Of a DNA stretch of 64,000 nucleotides, positions 53,201 to 62,934 are shown in pieces. The stretch is from Streptomyces sp. LHD-70. Its GTDB lineage: Bacteria > Actinomycetota > Actinomycetes > Streptomycetales > Streptomycetaceae. Where the stretch lies: NCBI RefSeq assembly GCF_031157275.1, contig NZ_JAVIFW010000012.1, forward strand, positions 1 to 64,000. Direction: 5' to 3'. The notes below the pieces were generated by a model, which was given only the letters and a program-made list of their open reading frames with translations, was not told the origin of the DNA and searched no databases. Both the position numbers and the translations under genes were made by a program. How positions within the stretch are numbered: the stretch's first letter is position 1; each line of letters starts with the position of its first letter.

Positions 53201-53305
53201 CGCTTTGCCCCGTCAGGGGCGCGGGGAACTGCGCGACCAGCCACGACGGCGCAGCAGACGAACGAACAGCGCCGCAGGCTTTCGGGAAGGGGCGGGGAGG
53301 GGAAG
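53201..53305. repeat. dispersed intergenic repeat copy
   Basis: AGGGGCGCGGGGAACTGCGC, GACCAGCCACGACGGCGCAG and CGGGAAGGGGCGGGGAGGGG modules, as at 1.65 kb, placed between the permease terminator and the sugar regulator operator. Confidence 0.7.
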
Positions 53306-53310
53306 AAGAC

Positions 53311-53337
53311 CGATCGAATCGATCGCAAGCGATCGTT
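53311..53337. promoter_or_regulatory. CGATCG operator cluster before the sugar regulator
   Basis: Three CGATCG palindromes at 53311, 53320 and 53330, ending GCGATCGTTATG. A related AACGATCGTT lies before the ABC operon at 54576. Probable sites of the regulator encoded at 53383. Confidence 0.55.
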
Positions 53338-53382
53338 ATGCTGGCGGCGCGCGCCGGACCCACCGGCACGGAGGGGAGAGCC

Positions 53383-54474
53383 ATGCGCCTGCATGTCGAC
53401 CAGCGTCACGAGCGGGTCCTCGCACTGGTGAGAGAGCACGGCAGCATGCGCGTCGCCGAACTCGCCGCAGAACTGGGCGTCTCCGCCGTGACCCTGCGCC
53501 GCGACGTCGAGACCCTGGCCGGCCAGGGCCGCGTCCACCGGCTGCACGGCGCCGTCGTCTGGCCGGGCGAGCGGGACGAACCCGAGCAGCACCTCCCCGC
53601 CCCGCGCCGAGACGCCGACGGCCTCGTCCTCGGCATGGTCGTGCCGACCACCGGCTACTACTACGCGGACGTCGTCCAGGGCGCCCGCGAGACCGCCGAG
53701 GCGCACGGCGCGCGCCTGGTCGTCGGCCTCTCGCACTACCTGCCCGACGAGGACGGCCCCCAGGTCAAGCGGCTGCTCTCCACCGGCGCCAACGGCCTGC
53801 TCCTGACGCCGAGTTGGGAACGGAGCGCCCCCGAGCCCGGCACCGGCGCCTGGGTCGCCGAGCTCGACGTGCCGACGGTCCTCGTGGAGCGCTGGGCACC
53901 GCTCGGCCACCCCGCCGCCGCCCTCGACCGGGTCCGCACCGACCACGCGTACGGTGCCGCCCGCGCCGTCCAGCACCTCGCCGGCCTTGGCCACCGCAAG
54001 GTCGCCATCGCCGCCCAGGAGAACCCGCACCGCGGCCGCCTCCAGGCCGGGTACGAGGCGGCCGTCGACGCGCTCGGCCTGGAACCCGCCCCCGTCTCCC
54101 CCCTCGACGGCAAGCCCGCCGCCACCCGCGCCGAACGCTTCGACCGCACCCTCGACTACCTCTGCGAGGCGGTCGAGCGGCACGGCGTCACCGCGGCCCT
54201 CGTGCACAGCGACGCCGACGCGATCGTCCTGATCCCCCGCCTCCAGGCACGCGGCGTGCGCGTACCGGAGGACCTGGCGGTCATCGCGTACGACGACGAG
54301 GTCGCCCCGCTCGCCGACGTACCACTGACCGCCGTCGCCCCGGCCAAGCGCGAAGTGGGCGCGCGGGCGGCGGAGTTGCTGATCGACCGGCTGACCGGGA
54401 GGCCGGGCGCGCGGCGCCACCTCGATGTACTGCCGGAGCTCAAAGTCCGCGCCTCCTGCGGCGAGTTGGGCTAA
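53383..54474 (+). CDS. regulator with DeoR-type HTH and LacI-type sugar sensor
   Basis: 363 residues. Residues 1-60 carry a DeoR-type winged helix-turn-helix (QRHERVLALVREHGSMRVAELAAELGVS, then TLRRDVETLAGQGRVHRLHGA). From about 85 onwards it is a periplasmic-binding-like LacI sensor (LGMVVPTTGYYYADVVQGARETAE to VIAYDDEVAPLADVPLTAV). This combination is known in actinomycetes but rarer than either parent form. It should bind a sugar ligand and repress the ABC operon downstream. ATG 53383 has GAGGGGAGAG upstream. Confidence 0.87.
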   Translation: MRLHVDQRHERVLALVREHGSMRVAELAAELGVSAVTLRRDVETLAGQGRVHRLHGAVVWPGERDEPEQHLPAPRRDADGLVLGMVVPTTGYYYADVVQGARETAEAHGARLVVGLSHYLPDEDGPQVKRLLSTGANGLLLTPSWERSAPEPGTGAWVAELDVPTVLVERWAPLGHPAAALDRVRTDHAYGAARAVQHLAGLGHRKVAIAAQENPHRGRLQAGYEAAVDALGLEPAPVSPLDGKPAATRAERFDRTLDYLCEAVERHGVTAALVHSDADAIVLIPRLQARGVRVPEDLAVIAYDDEVAPLADVPLTAVAPAKREVGARAAELLIDRLTGRPGARRHLDVLPELKVRASCGELG

Positions 54475-54556
54475 GGGGCCCCGATAGGGGCGCGGGGCTG
54501 TGACATGAGCGGCTTCGCCGCGGGGCGCGACAAGCCACGACGGAGCCGCAGTCGAA
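54475..54556. repeat. dispersed intergenic repeat copy
   Basis: AGGGGCGCGGGGCTGTGACA, GCGGCTTCGCCGCGGGGCGC and GACAAGCCACGACGG, nearly the same as at 1.65 kb, just after the regulator stop. Confidence 0.75.
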
Positions 54557-54575
54557 CGATGAACCGGCAGCCAGT

Positions 54576-54585
54576 AACGATCGTT
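54576..54585. promoter_or_regulatory. AACGATCGTT palindrome before the sugar ABC operon
   Basis: A perfect 10-bp palindrome, followed by TTGATCGAG and a TTCGTTCG direct motif and then TTGACC near 54610. It shares CGATCG with the cluster at 53311. Confidence 0.55.
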
Positions 54586-54689
54586 TTGATCGAGTTGTTC
54601 GTTCGCTCTTGACCGGCGATCGTCAACCCGCCAAAGATGACGTCGTTCGCCCCCAACTGCCCGCGCAGCGACCGCCGTAGGAGCCGTGC

Positions 54690-56006
<1,317 letters not shown>

Positions 56007-56076
56007 ACCCGCGCCCAAGACACCCGTCGTGGGCGCGCGTTCACGACACCCCGCGCCGGAACCGAAGGAGCCCTGG

Positions 56077-57024
56077 GTGGCTGTCCCACTCGCCCGACCC
56101 GTCAAGTCACGTACCAGGGGCGGCAGTTCGTCCTCACGGCGACGCCAACAACGCGGTGCCGTCGCCCTGTTCATGGTCCCGTTCTTCGTCCTGTTCGCGG
56201 CGGTCACCCTGGCCCCGCTCGGCTACGCGGCCTGGATGAGCCTCTTCCGCGAGGAGTCCTCGGGCCTCGGATTCGGCGGTACGGAGCGGGTCTTCGCCGG
56301 GATCGGCAACTTCGCCGAGGCGCTCACCGACCCGGCGTTCCTCGGCTCCTTCGGGCACATCGGCGTCTACTGCCTGATCTACATCCCCGTGATGATCGGC
56401 GGCGCCCTGGCGCTCGCGCTGCTCGTCGACTCCGCGCTCACCCGCGCCAAGCGGTTCTTCCAGATCGCGTACTACCTGCCGCACGCCGTGCCCGGACTGG
56501 TCGCCTCGATCATCTGGCTGTACCTCTACACGCCCGGCCTCAGCCCGGTCACCGAGGCGCTCCAAGGGCTCGGCGTGCACTGGAACTTCTTCGGCGCGGA
56601 CGAGGCGCTCTACTCCATCGTCAACGTCTCGGCCTGGCAGTGGATCGGCTACAACATGATCATTTTCTACGCGGGGCTGCAGGCCGTCCCGCGCGAGACC
56701 CTGGAGGCCGCGAGGGTCGACGGCGCGGGAGCGTTCCGTACCGCGTTCCAGGTCAAGGTCCCGATGATCCGCTCGACCGTCGTCCTCACCCTCCTGTTCA
56801 CCTGCGTCGGCGCCATCCAGCTCTTCGACGCGCCCAAGCTGATCCAACTGCGCGCCACCGAGCTCGGCCCCGAGTGGTCGCCGACCATGTACATCTACGC
56901 GCAGGCCTTCGAGAGCCGCGACTACGGGCTCGCCGCGGCCGCGTCCCTGCTGCTCGCCCTGGTCGCGGGCCTGCTCTCGTTCGTTGTCACCAAGCTCGGC
57001 AACCGGTGGAAGGCGGCCGCATGA
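56077..57024 (+). CDS. sugar ABC transporter permease (MalF/UgpA type)
   Basis: 315 residues from GTG 56077 (AAGGAG upstream), six membrane segments, and the permease signature EAARVDGAGAFRTAFQVKVPMI (about 208-229). An Arg/Ser-rich cytoplasmic start of about 28 residues precedes the first membrane segment. It pairs with the next permease. Confidence 0.92.
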   Translation: MAVPLARPVKSRTRGGSSSSRRRQQRGAVALFMVPFFVLFAAVTLAPLGYAAWMSLFREESSGLGFGGTERVFAGIGNFAEALTDPAFLGSFGHIGVYCLIYIPVMIGGALALALLVDSALTRAKRFFQIAYYLPHAVPGLVASIIWLYLYTPGLSPVTEALQGLGVHWNFFGADEALYSIVNVSAWQWIGYNMIIFYAGLQAVPRETLEAARVDGAGAFRTAFQVKVPMIRSTVVLTLLFTCVGAIQLFDAPKLIQLRATELGPEWSPTMYIYAQAFESRDYGLAAAASLLLALVAGLLSFVVTKLGNRWKAAA

Positions 57025-57938
57025 GCACGCAGACCGCCCGCCCTGTTCGTCCGGCGACAGCCCCGGAGCCGGTGCGCTCTCGGCGCCAATACCCGCGCCC
57101 AGCAAGGCAGTTGACGTCCAAGTTCGCCGTCCACGCCGTCCTGATCGTCTTCGCCCTCTACACCCTGATGCCGCTGACCTGGCTGGTCATCGCGGCCACC
57201 AAGACCTACCGGGACCTGTTCGCCACCAACCCGTTCGCCCTCGGTGACTTCAACCTCTGGCACAACCTCGGCGAGCTGCTCGCGTACAACGACGGCATCT
57301 ACAGCCGCTGGCTCGCCAACAGCGTGCTCTACACCGTCGTCGGCTCGCTGCTCTCCACCCTCATCTCGGTGGCCTGCGGCTACGCCTTCGACAAGTACGA
57401 GTTCAAGGGCAAGGAGTCGCTGTTCGGGCTCGTCCTGGTCGGTGTGCTCGTGCCCGCCACGGTCGTCCAACTGCCGCTGTATCTGCTCGCGTCCGAGGCC
57501 GGCCTGGTCAACACGTACTGGGCGGTGCTGATCCCGAGCCTCGTCAACCCGTTCGGCGTGTATCTGGCGCGGGTCTTCTCCGAGGGGTACGTGCCGGGGG
57601 AGGTCCTGGAGGCCGCGCGGGTCGACGGGGCGGGGGAGCTGCGGACGTTCGCCTCCGTGTCGCTGCCGATGCTGGCGCCCGGCTTCATGACGATCTTCCT
57701 GTTCTCGTTCACCGCGTCCTGGAACAACTTCTACGGCGCCCTGATGATGCTGAACGACGAGGAGCTCTATCCGGTCAACCTCGGCCTGTACGCCTGGCAG
57801 AAGAACGTGTACCAGCAGCCCGAGCTGTATCCGCTGGTCATCGTCGGCGCGCTCGTCGCCGTACTGCCGCTGATCGTCGCCTTCCTGTGCCTGCAGCGCT
57901 TCTGGCGCTCCGGGCTGACCGCCGGAGCCGTCAAGTGA
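57021..57938 (+). CDS. sugar ABC transporter permease (MalG/UgpE type)
   Basis: 305 residues, six membrane segments, signature EAARVDGAGELRTFASVSLPML (about 195-216). ATG 57021 overlaps the previous stop (ATGA). No ATP-binding gene is present in the operon, so a shared MsiK-type ATPase encoded elsewhere is expected, as for most Streptomyces sugar importers. Confidence 0.93.
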   Translation: MSTQTARPVRPATAPEPVRSRRQYPRPARQLTSKFAVHAVLIVFALYTLMPLTWLVIAATKTYRDLFATNPFALGDFNLWHNLGELLAYNDGIYSRWLANSVLYTVVGSLLSTLISVACGYAFDKYEFKGKESLFGLVLVGVLVPATVVQLPLYLLASEAGLVNTYWAVLIPSLVNPFGVYLARVFSEGYVPGEVLEAARVDGAGELRTFASVSLPMLAPGFMTIFLFSFTASWNNFYGALMMLNDEELYPVNLGLYAWQKNVYQQPELYPLVIVGALVAVLPLIVAFLCLQRFWRSGLTAGAVK

Positions 57939-58954
57939 ACCCTGTTCAGCGCCGCCCCCGCACCCTGCTCGCCATGAGCCCGGAGACGCGCGACGCGGTG
58001 TTCGGGGCCGCCGCGCTGCGCCGCCTGGCCGAGGTGGCGCGCATCGAGCCGGGCCTGCTCGTGACGGACTTCCAAAACCCCTTGTTCGGCGGGGAATTGA
58101 GCGAGGCCGAGGTGCTGCTCACCGGCTGGGGCTGCCCGCCCCTGGACCGGGCGGCGCTGCGGCGACTGCCCCGGCTGAAGGCCGTCGTGCATGCCGCCGG
58201 GAGCGTGAAGGGGCATGTCACCGAGGAGTGCTGGCGGCGCGGCATCGCTGTCACGACGGCCGCCGCGGCCAACGCCCTGCCGGTCGCCGAGTACACGCTC
58301 GCCGCGATCCTCTTCGCCAACAAACGCGTCCTGACCGGCGCCCACGCCTACCGCACCGCCCGCGGCCGTGTGAACCTCATCGAACGCTTCCCCGACGTCG
58401 GCAACTACCGCCGCACCGTCGGCCTCGTCGGCGCCTCCCGCATCGGCCGCCGCGTCATCGAACTCCTCGCGCCCTTCGACGTACGGGTCCTGCTGCACGA
58501 CCCGTACGTCAGTCCGGGGGAGGCGGCAGGTCTCGGGGTCGAGCCGGTCGACCTGGACGCGCTCGCCCTGCGCAGCGACATCGTGTCCCTGCACGCGCCC
58601 CAACTCCCGTCCACCCAGCACCTGTTCGACGCCCGCAGGCTCGCCCTGATGCCGGACGGCGCGACGCTCATCAACACGGCCCGCGGCTCGCTCGTCGACA
58701 CCGAGGCGCTCACGGAGGAGGTACGTACGGGCCGCCTCCACGCGGTCCTGGACCACACCGACCCCGAGGTGCTGCCCGCCGACTCGCCCCTCTTCGACCT
58801 CCCGAACGTCCTCCTCACCCCGCATCTCGCCGGATCCATCGGCGGCGAACTGCACCGCCTCGCGGACACGGCCATCGACGAACTCGCCCGGTACGCACGG
58901 GGGTTGCCGTTCCTGCACGCGGTGGATCCGGGGACGCTGTCGCGCTCGGCGTGA
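57935..58954 (+). CDS. D-2-hydroxyacid dehydrogenase family protein
   Basis: 339 residues. The NAD-binding motif is GLVGASRIGRRVIELL (about 152-167), where a serine replaces the third glycine. The catalytic Arg lies near NTARGSLVD (about 250), Glu in the HTDPEVLPADSPL segment and His in LLTPHLAGS (about 297). GTG 57935 overlaps the permease stop (GTGA), so it belongs to the sugar operon and probably oxidises or reduces a sugar acid taken up by it. Substrate unknown. Confidence 0.88.
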   Translation: MNPVQRRPRTLLAMSPETRDAVFGAAALRRLAEVARIEPGLLVTDFQNPLFGGELSEAEVLLTGWGCPPLDRAALRRLPRLKAVVHAAGSVKGHVTEECWRRGIAVTTAAAANALPVAEYTLAAILFANKRVLTGAHAYRTARGRVNLIERFPDVGNYRRTVGLVGASRIGRRVIELLAPFDVRVLLHDPYVSPGEAAGLGVEPVDLDALALRSDIVSLHAPQLPSTQHLFDARRLALMPDGATLINTARGSLVDTEALTEEVRTGRLHAVLDHTDPEVLPADSPLFDLPNVLLTPHLAGSIGGELHRLADTAIDELARYARGLPFLHAVDPGTLSRSA

Positions 58955-58983
58955 GGGTGCGTACGTACGGGTCGGGGCTGGGG

Positions 58984-59496
58984 TCAGTCGGACACGAGAT
59001 GGAGCAGCGCGGTGCCGTCCTCCCCGGCCGCCAACTGGACGACCACGGCGTCGGGTTGGGCCTCGGGTGCCGCAGTGCCGACTCTGCCGCAGGAGTTGCC
59101 GCTGCCGTTCTCCCGTAGGACCGTCAGGCATCCCTGCCCCGGCCCGCTCGCGCTGCCCCGCGAGCGGCCGTTCGCGGACTTCACGGTGTACGCGACCTTG
59201 TCCGGCCCGACCTCGGTGACGGAGAGGGCGGCCTTCCCGCCGGGTCCGTCGAAGCTCACCTCGACCGGCTCCGAGATGAGCACCTCGCAGTCGGCGTCCG
59301 CGCAGGCCTTGATGTCGTGGCCGTCCTCGGCGGTGAGGGAGGGCGTGGGGCTCGGTGTCGGTCGAGGTGTCGGTGACGTTTTCGGGCTGGGGCTCAGTGC
59401 CTTTCCGTCGTCGGTGCTGCCGCCGCACGCCGTGAGCGTCACGGCGGCGAGCAGAACGGCGCCTACGGCCCTGCTGCGCAAGGAAGTCGCACCCAT
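58984..59496 (-). CDS. secreted lipoprotein of unknown function
   Basis: 170 residues. A signal ending VTLTAC makes it a lipoprotein; a Pro/Ser/Thr-rich linker (PSPKTSPTPRPTPSPTPS) follows and then a compact domain of about 110 residues with four cysteines and the FDGPGGKAALSVTEVGPD region. No family recognised. ATG 59496 is used; GTG 59505 is an alternative. It follows the lyase gene by 10 bp in the same direction. Confidence 0.7.
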   Translation of the reverse strand: MGATSLRSRAVGAVLLAAVTLTACGGSTDDGKALSPSPKTSPTPRPTPSPTPSLTAEDGHDIKACADADCEVLISEPVEVSFDGPGGKAALSVTEVGPDKVAYTVKSANGRSRGSASGPGQGCLTVLRENGSGNSCGRVGTAAPEAQPDAVVVQLAAGEDGTALLHLVSD

Positions 59497-59506
59497 GCGG
59501 GGCACG

Positions 59507-60217
59507 CTAGTCCACGTCGCCGTACTCCGTACCGACCTTGAGCCCGTCGATCCAGTTGATGACGCGCTTGTCCTTCACCTCGGCCCCGTACGTCCCGAAC
59601 CGGGTGTCGTTGCCGAGGTCGTCCCAGGTGCGGCCGGAGAACTCGGCGACCTTGGTGCCGTTGTAGAACGCCGCAACCCAGCCGGTGGACGCCTCGTCGG
59701 AGGTGTGGATGCCGAGCACGATCCGCTTGTACGTGCTGGTCGCGACGGGCGTGGACCACTTCAGCGTCCACTTCTCGCCGACCTCGATGTGGAACAGCTT
59801 GAGCTGCCCGCCCTCGACCTTGATGAGCACCGGGTAGTTCTGCTGGTGCTGGTCGCCCGTGCCGTACGACTTCCACTGGAAGATCGTCCCGGCGTCCGGG
59901 GTGTTGGTGGAGGTGTCCCAACCGATCCAGTACGTGCTGTCGTTCCGGAACGTGTACCGGGAGCCGCCGACCCGGATCCCGTGCACCTCGCAACGCTCAA
60001 GGCCCAGCGGCTTGTTGAACTTGAACACCTGCCCGCGCCCGTCGCCGTTGTCCTGCGCCACTACGCTCCCGGGCGAGTCGCAGAGCGTGGACGAGAATGC
60101 GCCGGTCCCCTGCCCGGCGTCCCCGTCCCAGATGACGGATGCCTGAGCGGGACTCGCGGTGACGAGCCCGAGGGAACAGGAGGCGGCAACGAGGGCACCG
60201 GTACGTCGCTTGCGCAT
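59507..60217 (-). CDS. secreted polysaccharide lyase (heparin-lyase-I-like)
   Basis: 236 residues with a signal peptide ending about SPAQAS. The mature protein follows the jelly-roll polysaccharide lyase pattern: VFKFNKPLGLERCEV, YWIGWDTSTN, FQWKSYG, and YKRIVLGIHTSDEASTGWVAAFYNG. It should cleave an acidic polysaccharide outside the cell. ATG 60217 follows AAGGAG. An eleven-base tandem repeat and an inverted repeat occupy the gap to the divergent STAND-like gene. Confidence 0.75.
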   Translation of the reverse strand: MRKRRTGALVAASCSLGLVTASPAQASVIWDGDAGQGTGAFSSTLCDSPGSVVAQDNGDGRGQVFKFNKPLGLERCEVHGIRVGGSRYTFRNDSTYWIGWDTSTNTPDAGTIFQWKSYGTGDQHQQNYPVLIKVEGGQLKLFHIEVGEKWTLKWSTPVATSTYKRIVLGIHTSDEASTGWVAAFYNGTKVAEFSGRTWDDLGNDTRFGTYGAEVKDKRVINWIDGLKVGTEYGDVD

Positions 60218-60250
60218 GGGGGCTCCTTGGAGAGGGAGACGCTCTGCGGG

Positions 60251-60290
60251 GGCCTTGGGATGGCCTTGGGATGGCCTTGGGATGGCCTTG
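60251..60290. repeat. 11-bp tandem repeat upstream of the lyase gene
   Basis: GGCCTTGGGAT three times (60251-60261, 60262-60272, 60273-60283) plus a partial fourth copy. It lies 34 bp upstream of the lyase ATG, within its leader or promoter. Confidence 0.85.
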
Positions 60291-60327
60291 CGGGTGCGCT
60301 GCGTACGGGGCGTTTCTAGCATGGGGC

Positions 60328-60422
60328 GATCGAACGCTCAATAGATGCAAGGGAGTTGAGCGTTTCGATCGGTTGGTGGTGCCGGTCCGATCCGGTCCGA
60401 TCCGGTCTGATCGGTCCGATCC
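60328..60422. promoter_or_regulatory. inverted repeat and GGTCCGATCC direct repeats in a divergent promoter region
   Basis: GATCGAACGCTCAA (60328-60341) and TTGAGCGTTTCGATC (60356-60370) are inverted arms with one extra base. Four GGTCCGATCC-like units follow at 60384, 60394, 60404 and 60413. The site is between the lyase and STAND-like genes and may control both. Confidence 0.55.
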
Positions 60423-60498
60423 AGTGCCGGTGGGGCGGGATGATCTCTACGGTTGGGGGCGCGGGCGCGCGTACCGGCGTGTGGGGAAAGGGAGTTGC

Positions 60499-62859
60499 AT
60501 GGAGGAGATCGCCACGTTGGCGGGGGTGTGCGCGAGCAGTGTGGTCACGTTGCTCGTGTCGGACGGGTTCGGCTGGACCAAGGCCCGGCTCCTCGGGCTC
60601 TTCCGGCGCGGACGGCACAACGGCCGCACCGCCGACGGGCGGGACGCCGAGCAGACCGTCGAGCGGCTGCGGCGTGCGCTCCTGGAGGGGCGCGAGGCGG
60701 GCGACGAGACCGTGGAAGGGGCCGTCGAGCATCAACTGGCCGACGAATTCGAGGAGTTGATGCGCGAGGACCCGGCGTTCGCCGAGCATGTCGAGGAGGT
60801 GGTGCGCGATGCCCGCAGCGCGGGTCCGCCGGCCGCGTTCGGGGCGAACATCCTGCACTACGTCAACCACGAGGAGCTCCTCGACGCCATGGAGGCGCAC
60901 TGGTCCCGGTGCGCGGAAGCCGAAGTGTCCGCGGTGATGTTCCTCGCCGGACTGCGCGGCACCGGCCGCCGTACGACGGCCCTGCGCTGGGCGCACTCCC
61001 GTGCCGGGCACTTCGCCACGCCCCCGCTCGAAGCCGACCTGGGCCGGAACGCCGACGGCGCGCACGCCGACCCCGCCGCGGTCCTCGACGGCTGGCTGGC
61101 CCAGCTCGCGGTGCCCCCGGCGGACCGGCCCGGCGGCCTGGCCGGGAAAGCGGCGGCCTTCCGGGCGGCGTGCGCCCGGGTGCACCGCGACCAGGGGCCG
61201 GTCCTCGTGTTCCTCTTCAACGCCGAGACGCGCAGCCAGATCGAGCCGCTGCTTCCCCGTACGCCCGGCAGTGCCGTCGTCATCACCGGCCGCGAGGCGC
61301 CCCGGCACCTGGACAGCTCCCCGGACTTCGCACCCCTGCCGGTGCCCCCGCTGGGCCTCGACCACTCGGTGGAGCTGCTCGCCCGGGTCAGCGGCATCGC
61401 CACCGACCCCGGCCGACTGCGTCCGCTGGCCCGGAACGTCGGGGGCAACCCCTGGGCGCTGCGGATCGTCGCCGGACAGTTGCGCTCCCCGGACCCCGGC
61501 GTCCTCGACGACATCGGCGACCTGCTCGCACACCGCGACACGAGGCGGGAGCTCCTGGACATGACCGACGAGCACTCGCTGTACGCCACCCTCGACCTCG
61601 CGTACGACCGTCTCGCCCCGAAGCCCGCCCGGCTGTACCGCGTCCTCGGACTGTTGCCGTCGGGACGGGTCCAGGTGGACACCTTGTGCACGCTCCTCCC
61701 GGCCTGGAGAACGTCCGAAGTGCGGGGCGCACTGCGGGAGTTGAGGGACGGCAGCCTCGTGGAGCGCGCCGCGCAGGACGCGTACCGCCTCGAACCCCTC
61801 GTCCACGACCACGCCCTGACCCGCGCCGAACAGGACGAGGAGCCCACGGAGCGCGAACAGCTCCGGGACGGGTTCTTCGCGCACCTCCTGGAGTACGTGG
61901 AGCGCTGCGAGGCGGCGCTGTCGGCGCGTTGGCTGTACGACCCGGAGTACGTCGCCCCGCGCAGGGAGAGCGCGCCACGAGCCGAAGCAAGCCGCGCCGA
62001 GGAGCAGTTGGCCCGTCGGCGGGACGCGCTCGTGCCCGCCGTGCTCCTCGCGCACGCCACCGGCCGGCACCGGCACGCCTGGCGGCTCTGCCAAGGGCTG
62101 TGGAGCTTCTACCTGCGGACGGCGAGCCACACGGAGTGGATCGACTCGCACCGCGCGGGCCTCGCAGCGGCCCAGTCCTGCCTCGACGATCCGCTCGCCG
62201 TCGCACGGATGCACTTCCAGCTCGGCTTCGCCCACCTGGACCGCTGGAGCCTCGACGAGGACGACCCGCGCCTGGCCCGCGAGCAGTTGGAGGCGGGCCT
62301 GCGTCTGGTGCGTACCGGAGAGCGGGGGGAAGGGTGGCGGCGCACCGAGTCCAGCCTGCTCGAAGCCCTGGGGCTGCTCGCCCTGAAGCTGAAGCACGGC
62401 ACGCGGGCCCTCGACTGCCTCACCCGGGCCAAGGATGCCCTCGACGGCATCGTCCACCCGCGCGGCCACGCCCTGCTCACCTTCCACGCGGCTCGCGCGT
62501 ACTCGGCCCTGAACCGGCACAACGACGCCGAGCGGCAATTCGCCCTCGCGCGCGAGGAGTTCGAGCTGCTCCCGACCGGCCCCGACCACTTCAACATCGC
62601 CAAGACCTGGTGGCGTCAGGCCGAGGACCGCCTGGCCTGCGGGCAGCCGGAGTCCGCACTGCGCTGCCTGAACGAGGCCGACGCGGGCACGGCCGGTGCG
62701 ACGTATCAGCGAGCGGTGGTCCTGCTGCTGCGCGGCGACGTCCACCAGGAACTCGGCGACCGCGACGCGGCGGAGGCGGACTGGGCGCACGCCCGGGACG
62801 TGTTCGCGGAACTCGGCAGCCCCCGGGCGGAGGAGGCACAGGAGCGCCTCGACGGCTGA
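60499..62859 (+). CDS. STAND-like TPR protein with degenerate nucleotide-binding motifs
   Basis: 786 residues. A short N-terminal hydrophobic stretch (about 6-22) is followed by a helical region, an NB-ARC-like region (about 125-420) and TPR-type helices to the end. The Walker A place reads GLRGTGRRTT (151-160) with arginine instead of the invariant lysine; the Walker B place reads VFLFNAE without the usual aspartate; the GNPWALRI (GLPL-like) motif is normal. It may therefore bind nucleotide poorly or not at all. STAND proteins act as regulators or defence sensors; which applies is unknown. ATG 60499 follows GGGAG. Confidence 0.7.
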   Translation: MEEIATLAGVCASSVVTLLVSDGFGWTKARLLGLFRRGRHNGRTADGRDAEQTVERLRRALLEGREAGDETVEGAVEHQLADEFEELMREDPAFAEHVEEVVRDARSAGPPAAFGANILHYVNHEELLDAMEAHWSRCAEAEVSAVMFLAGLRGTGRRTTALRWAHSRAGHFATPPLEADLGRNADGAHADPAAVLDGWLAQLAVPPADRPGGLAGKAAAFRAACARVHRDQGPVLVFLFNAETRSQIEPLLPRTPGSAVVITGREAPRHLDSSPDFAPLPVPPLGLDHSVELLARVSGIATDPGRLRPLARNVGGNPWALRIVAGQLRSPDPGVLDDIGDLLAHRDTRRELLDMTDEHSLYATLDLAYDRLAPKPARLYRVLGLLPSGRVQVDTLCTLLPAWRTSEVRGALRELRDGSLVERAAQDAYRLEPLVHDHALTRAEQDEEPTEREQLRDGFFAHLLEYVERCEAALSARWLYDPEYVAPRRESAPRAEASRAEEQLARRRDALVPAVLLAHATGRHRHAWRLCQGLWSFYLRTASHTEWIDSHRAGLAAAQSCLDDPLAVARMHFQLGFAHLDRWSLDEDDPRLAREQLEAGLRLVRTGERGEGWRRTESSLLEALGLLALKLKHGTRALDCLTRAKDALDGIVHPRGHALLTFHAARAYSALNRHNDAERQFALAREEFELLPTGPDHFNIAKTWWRQAEDRLACGQPESALRCLNEADAGTAGATYQRAVVLLLRGDVHQELGDRDAAEADWAHARDVFAELGSPRAEEAQERLDG

Positions 62860-62865
62860 GGTCGC

Positions 62866-62910
62866 GGGGTGTCGGGGTGCCGGGGTGCCGGGGTGTCGGG
62901 GTGTCGGGGG
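62866..62910 (+). repeat. 8-bp G-run tandem repeat (G-quadruplex candidate)
   Basis: Six runs of four or more G at 62866, 62874, 62882, 62890, 62898 and 62906, separated by TGTC or TGCC: an exact 8-bp period. It lies between convergent genes just after the STAND-like stop. Confidence 0.85.
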
Positions 62911-62934
62911 AGCCAGGCGGGAGTCATGCAGGAG

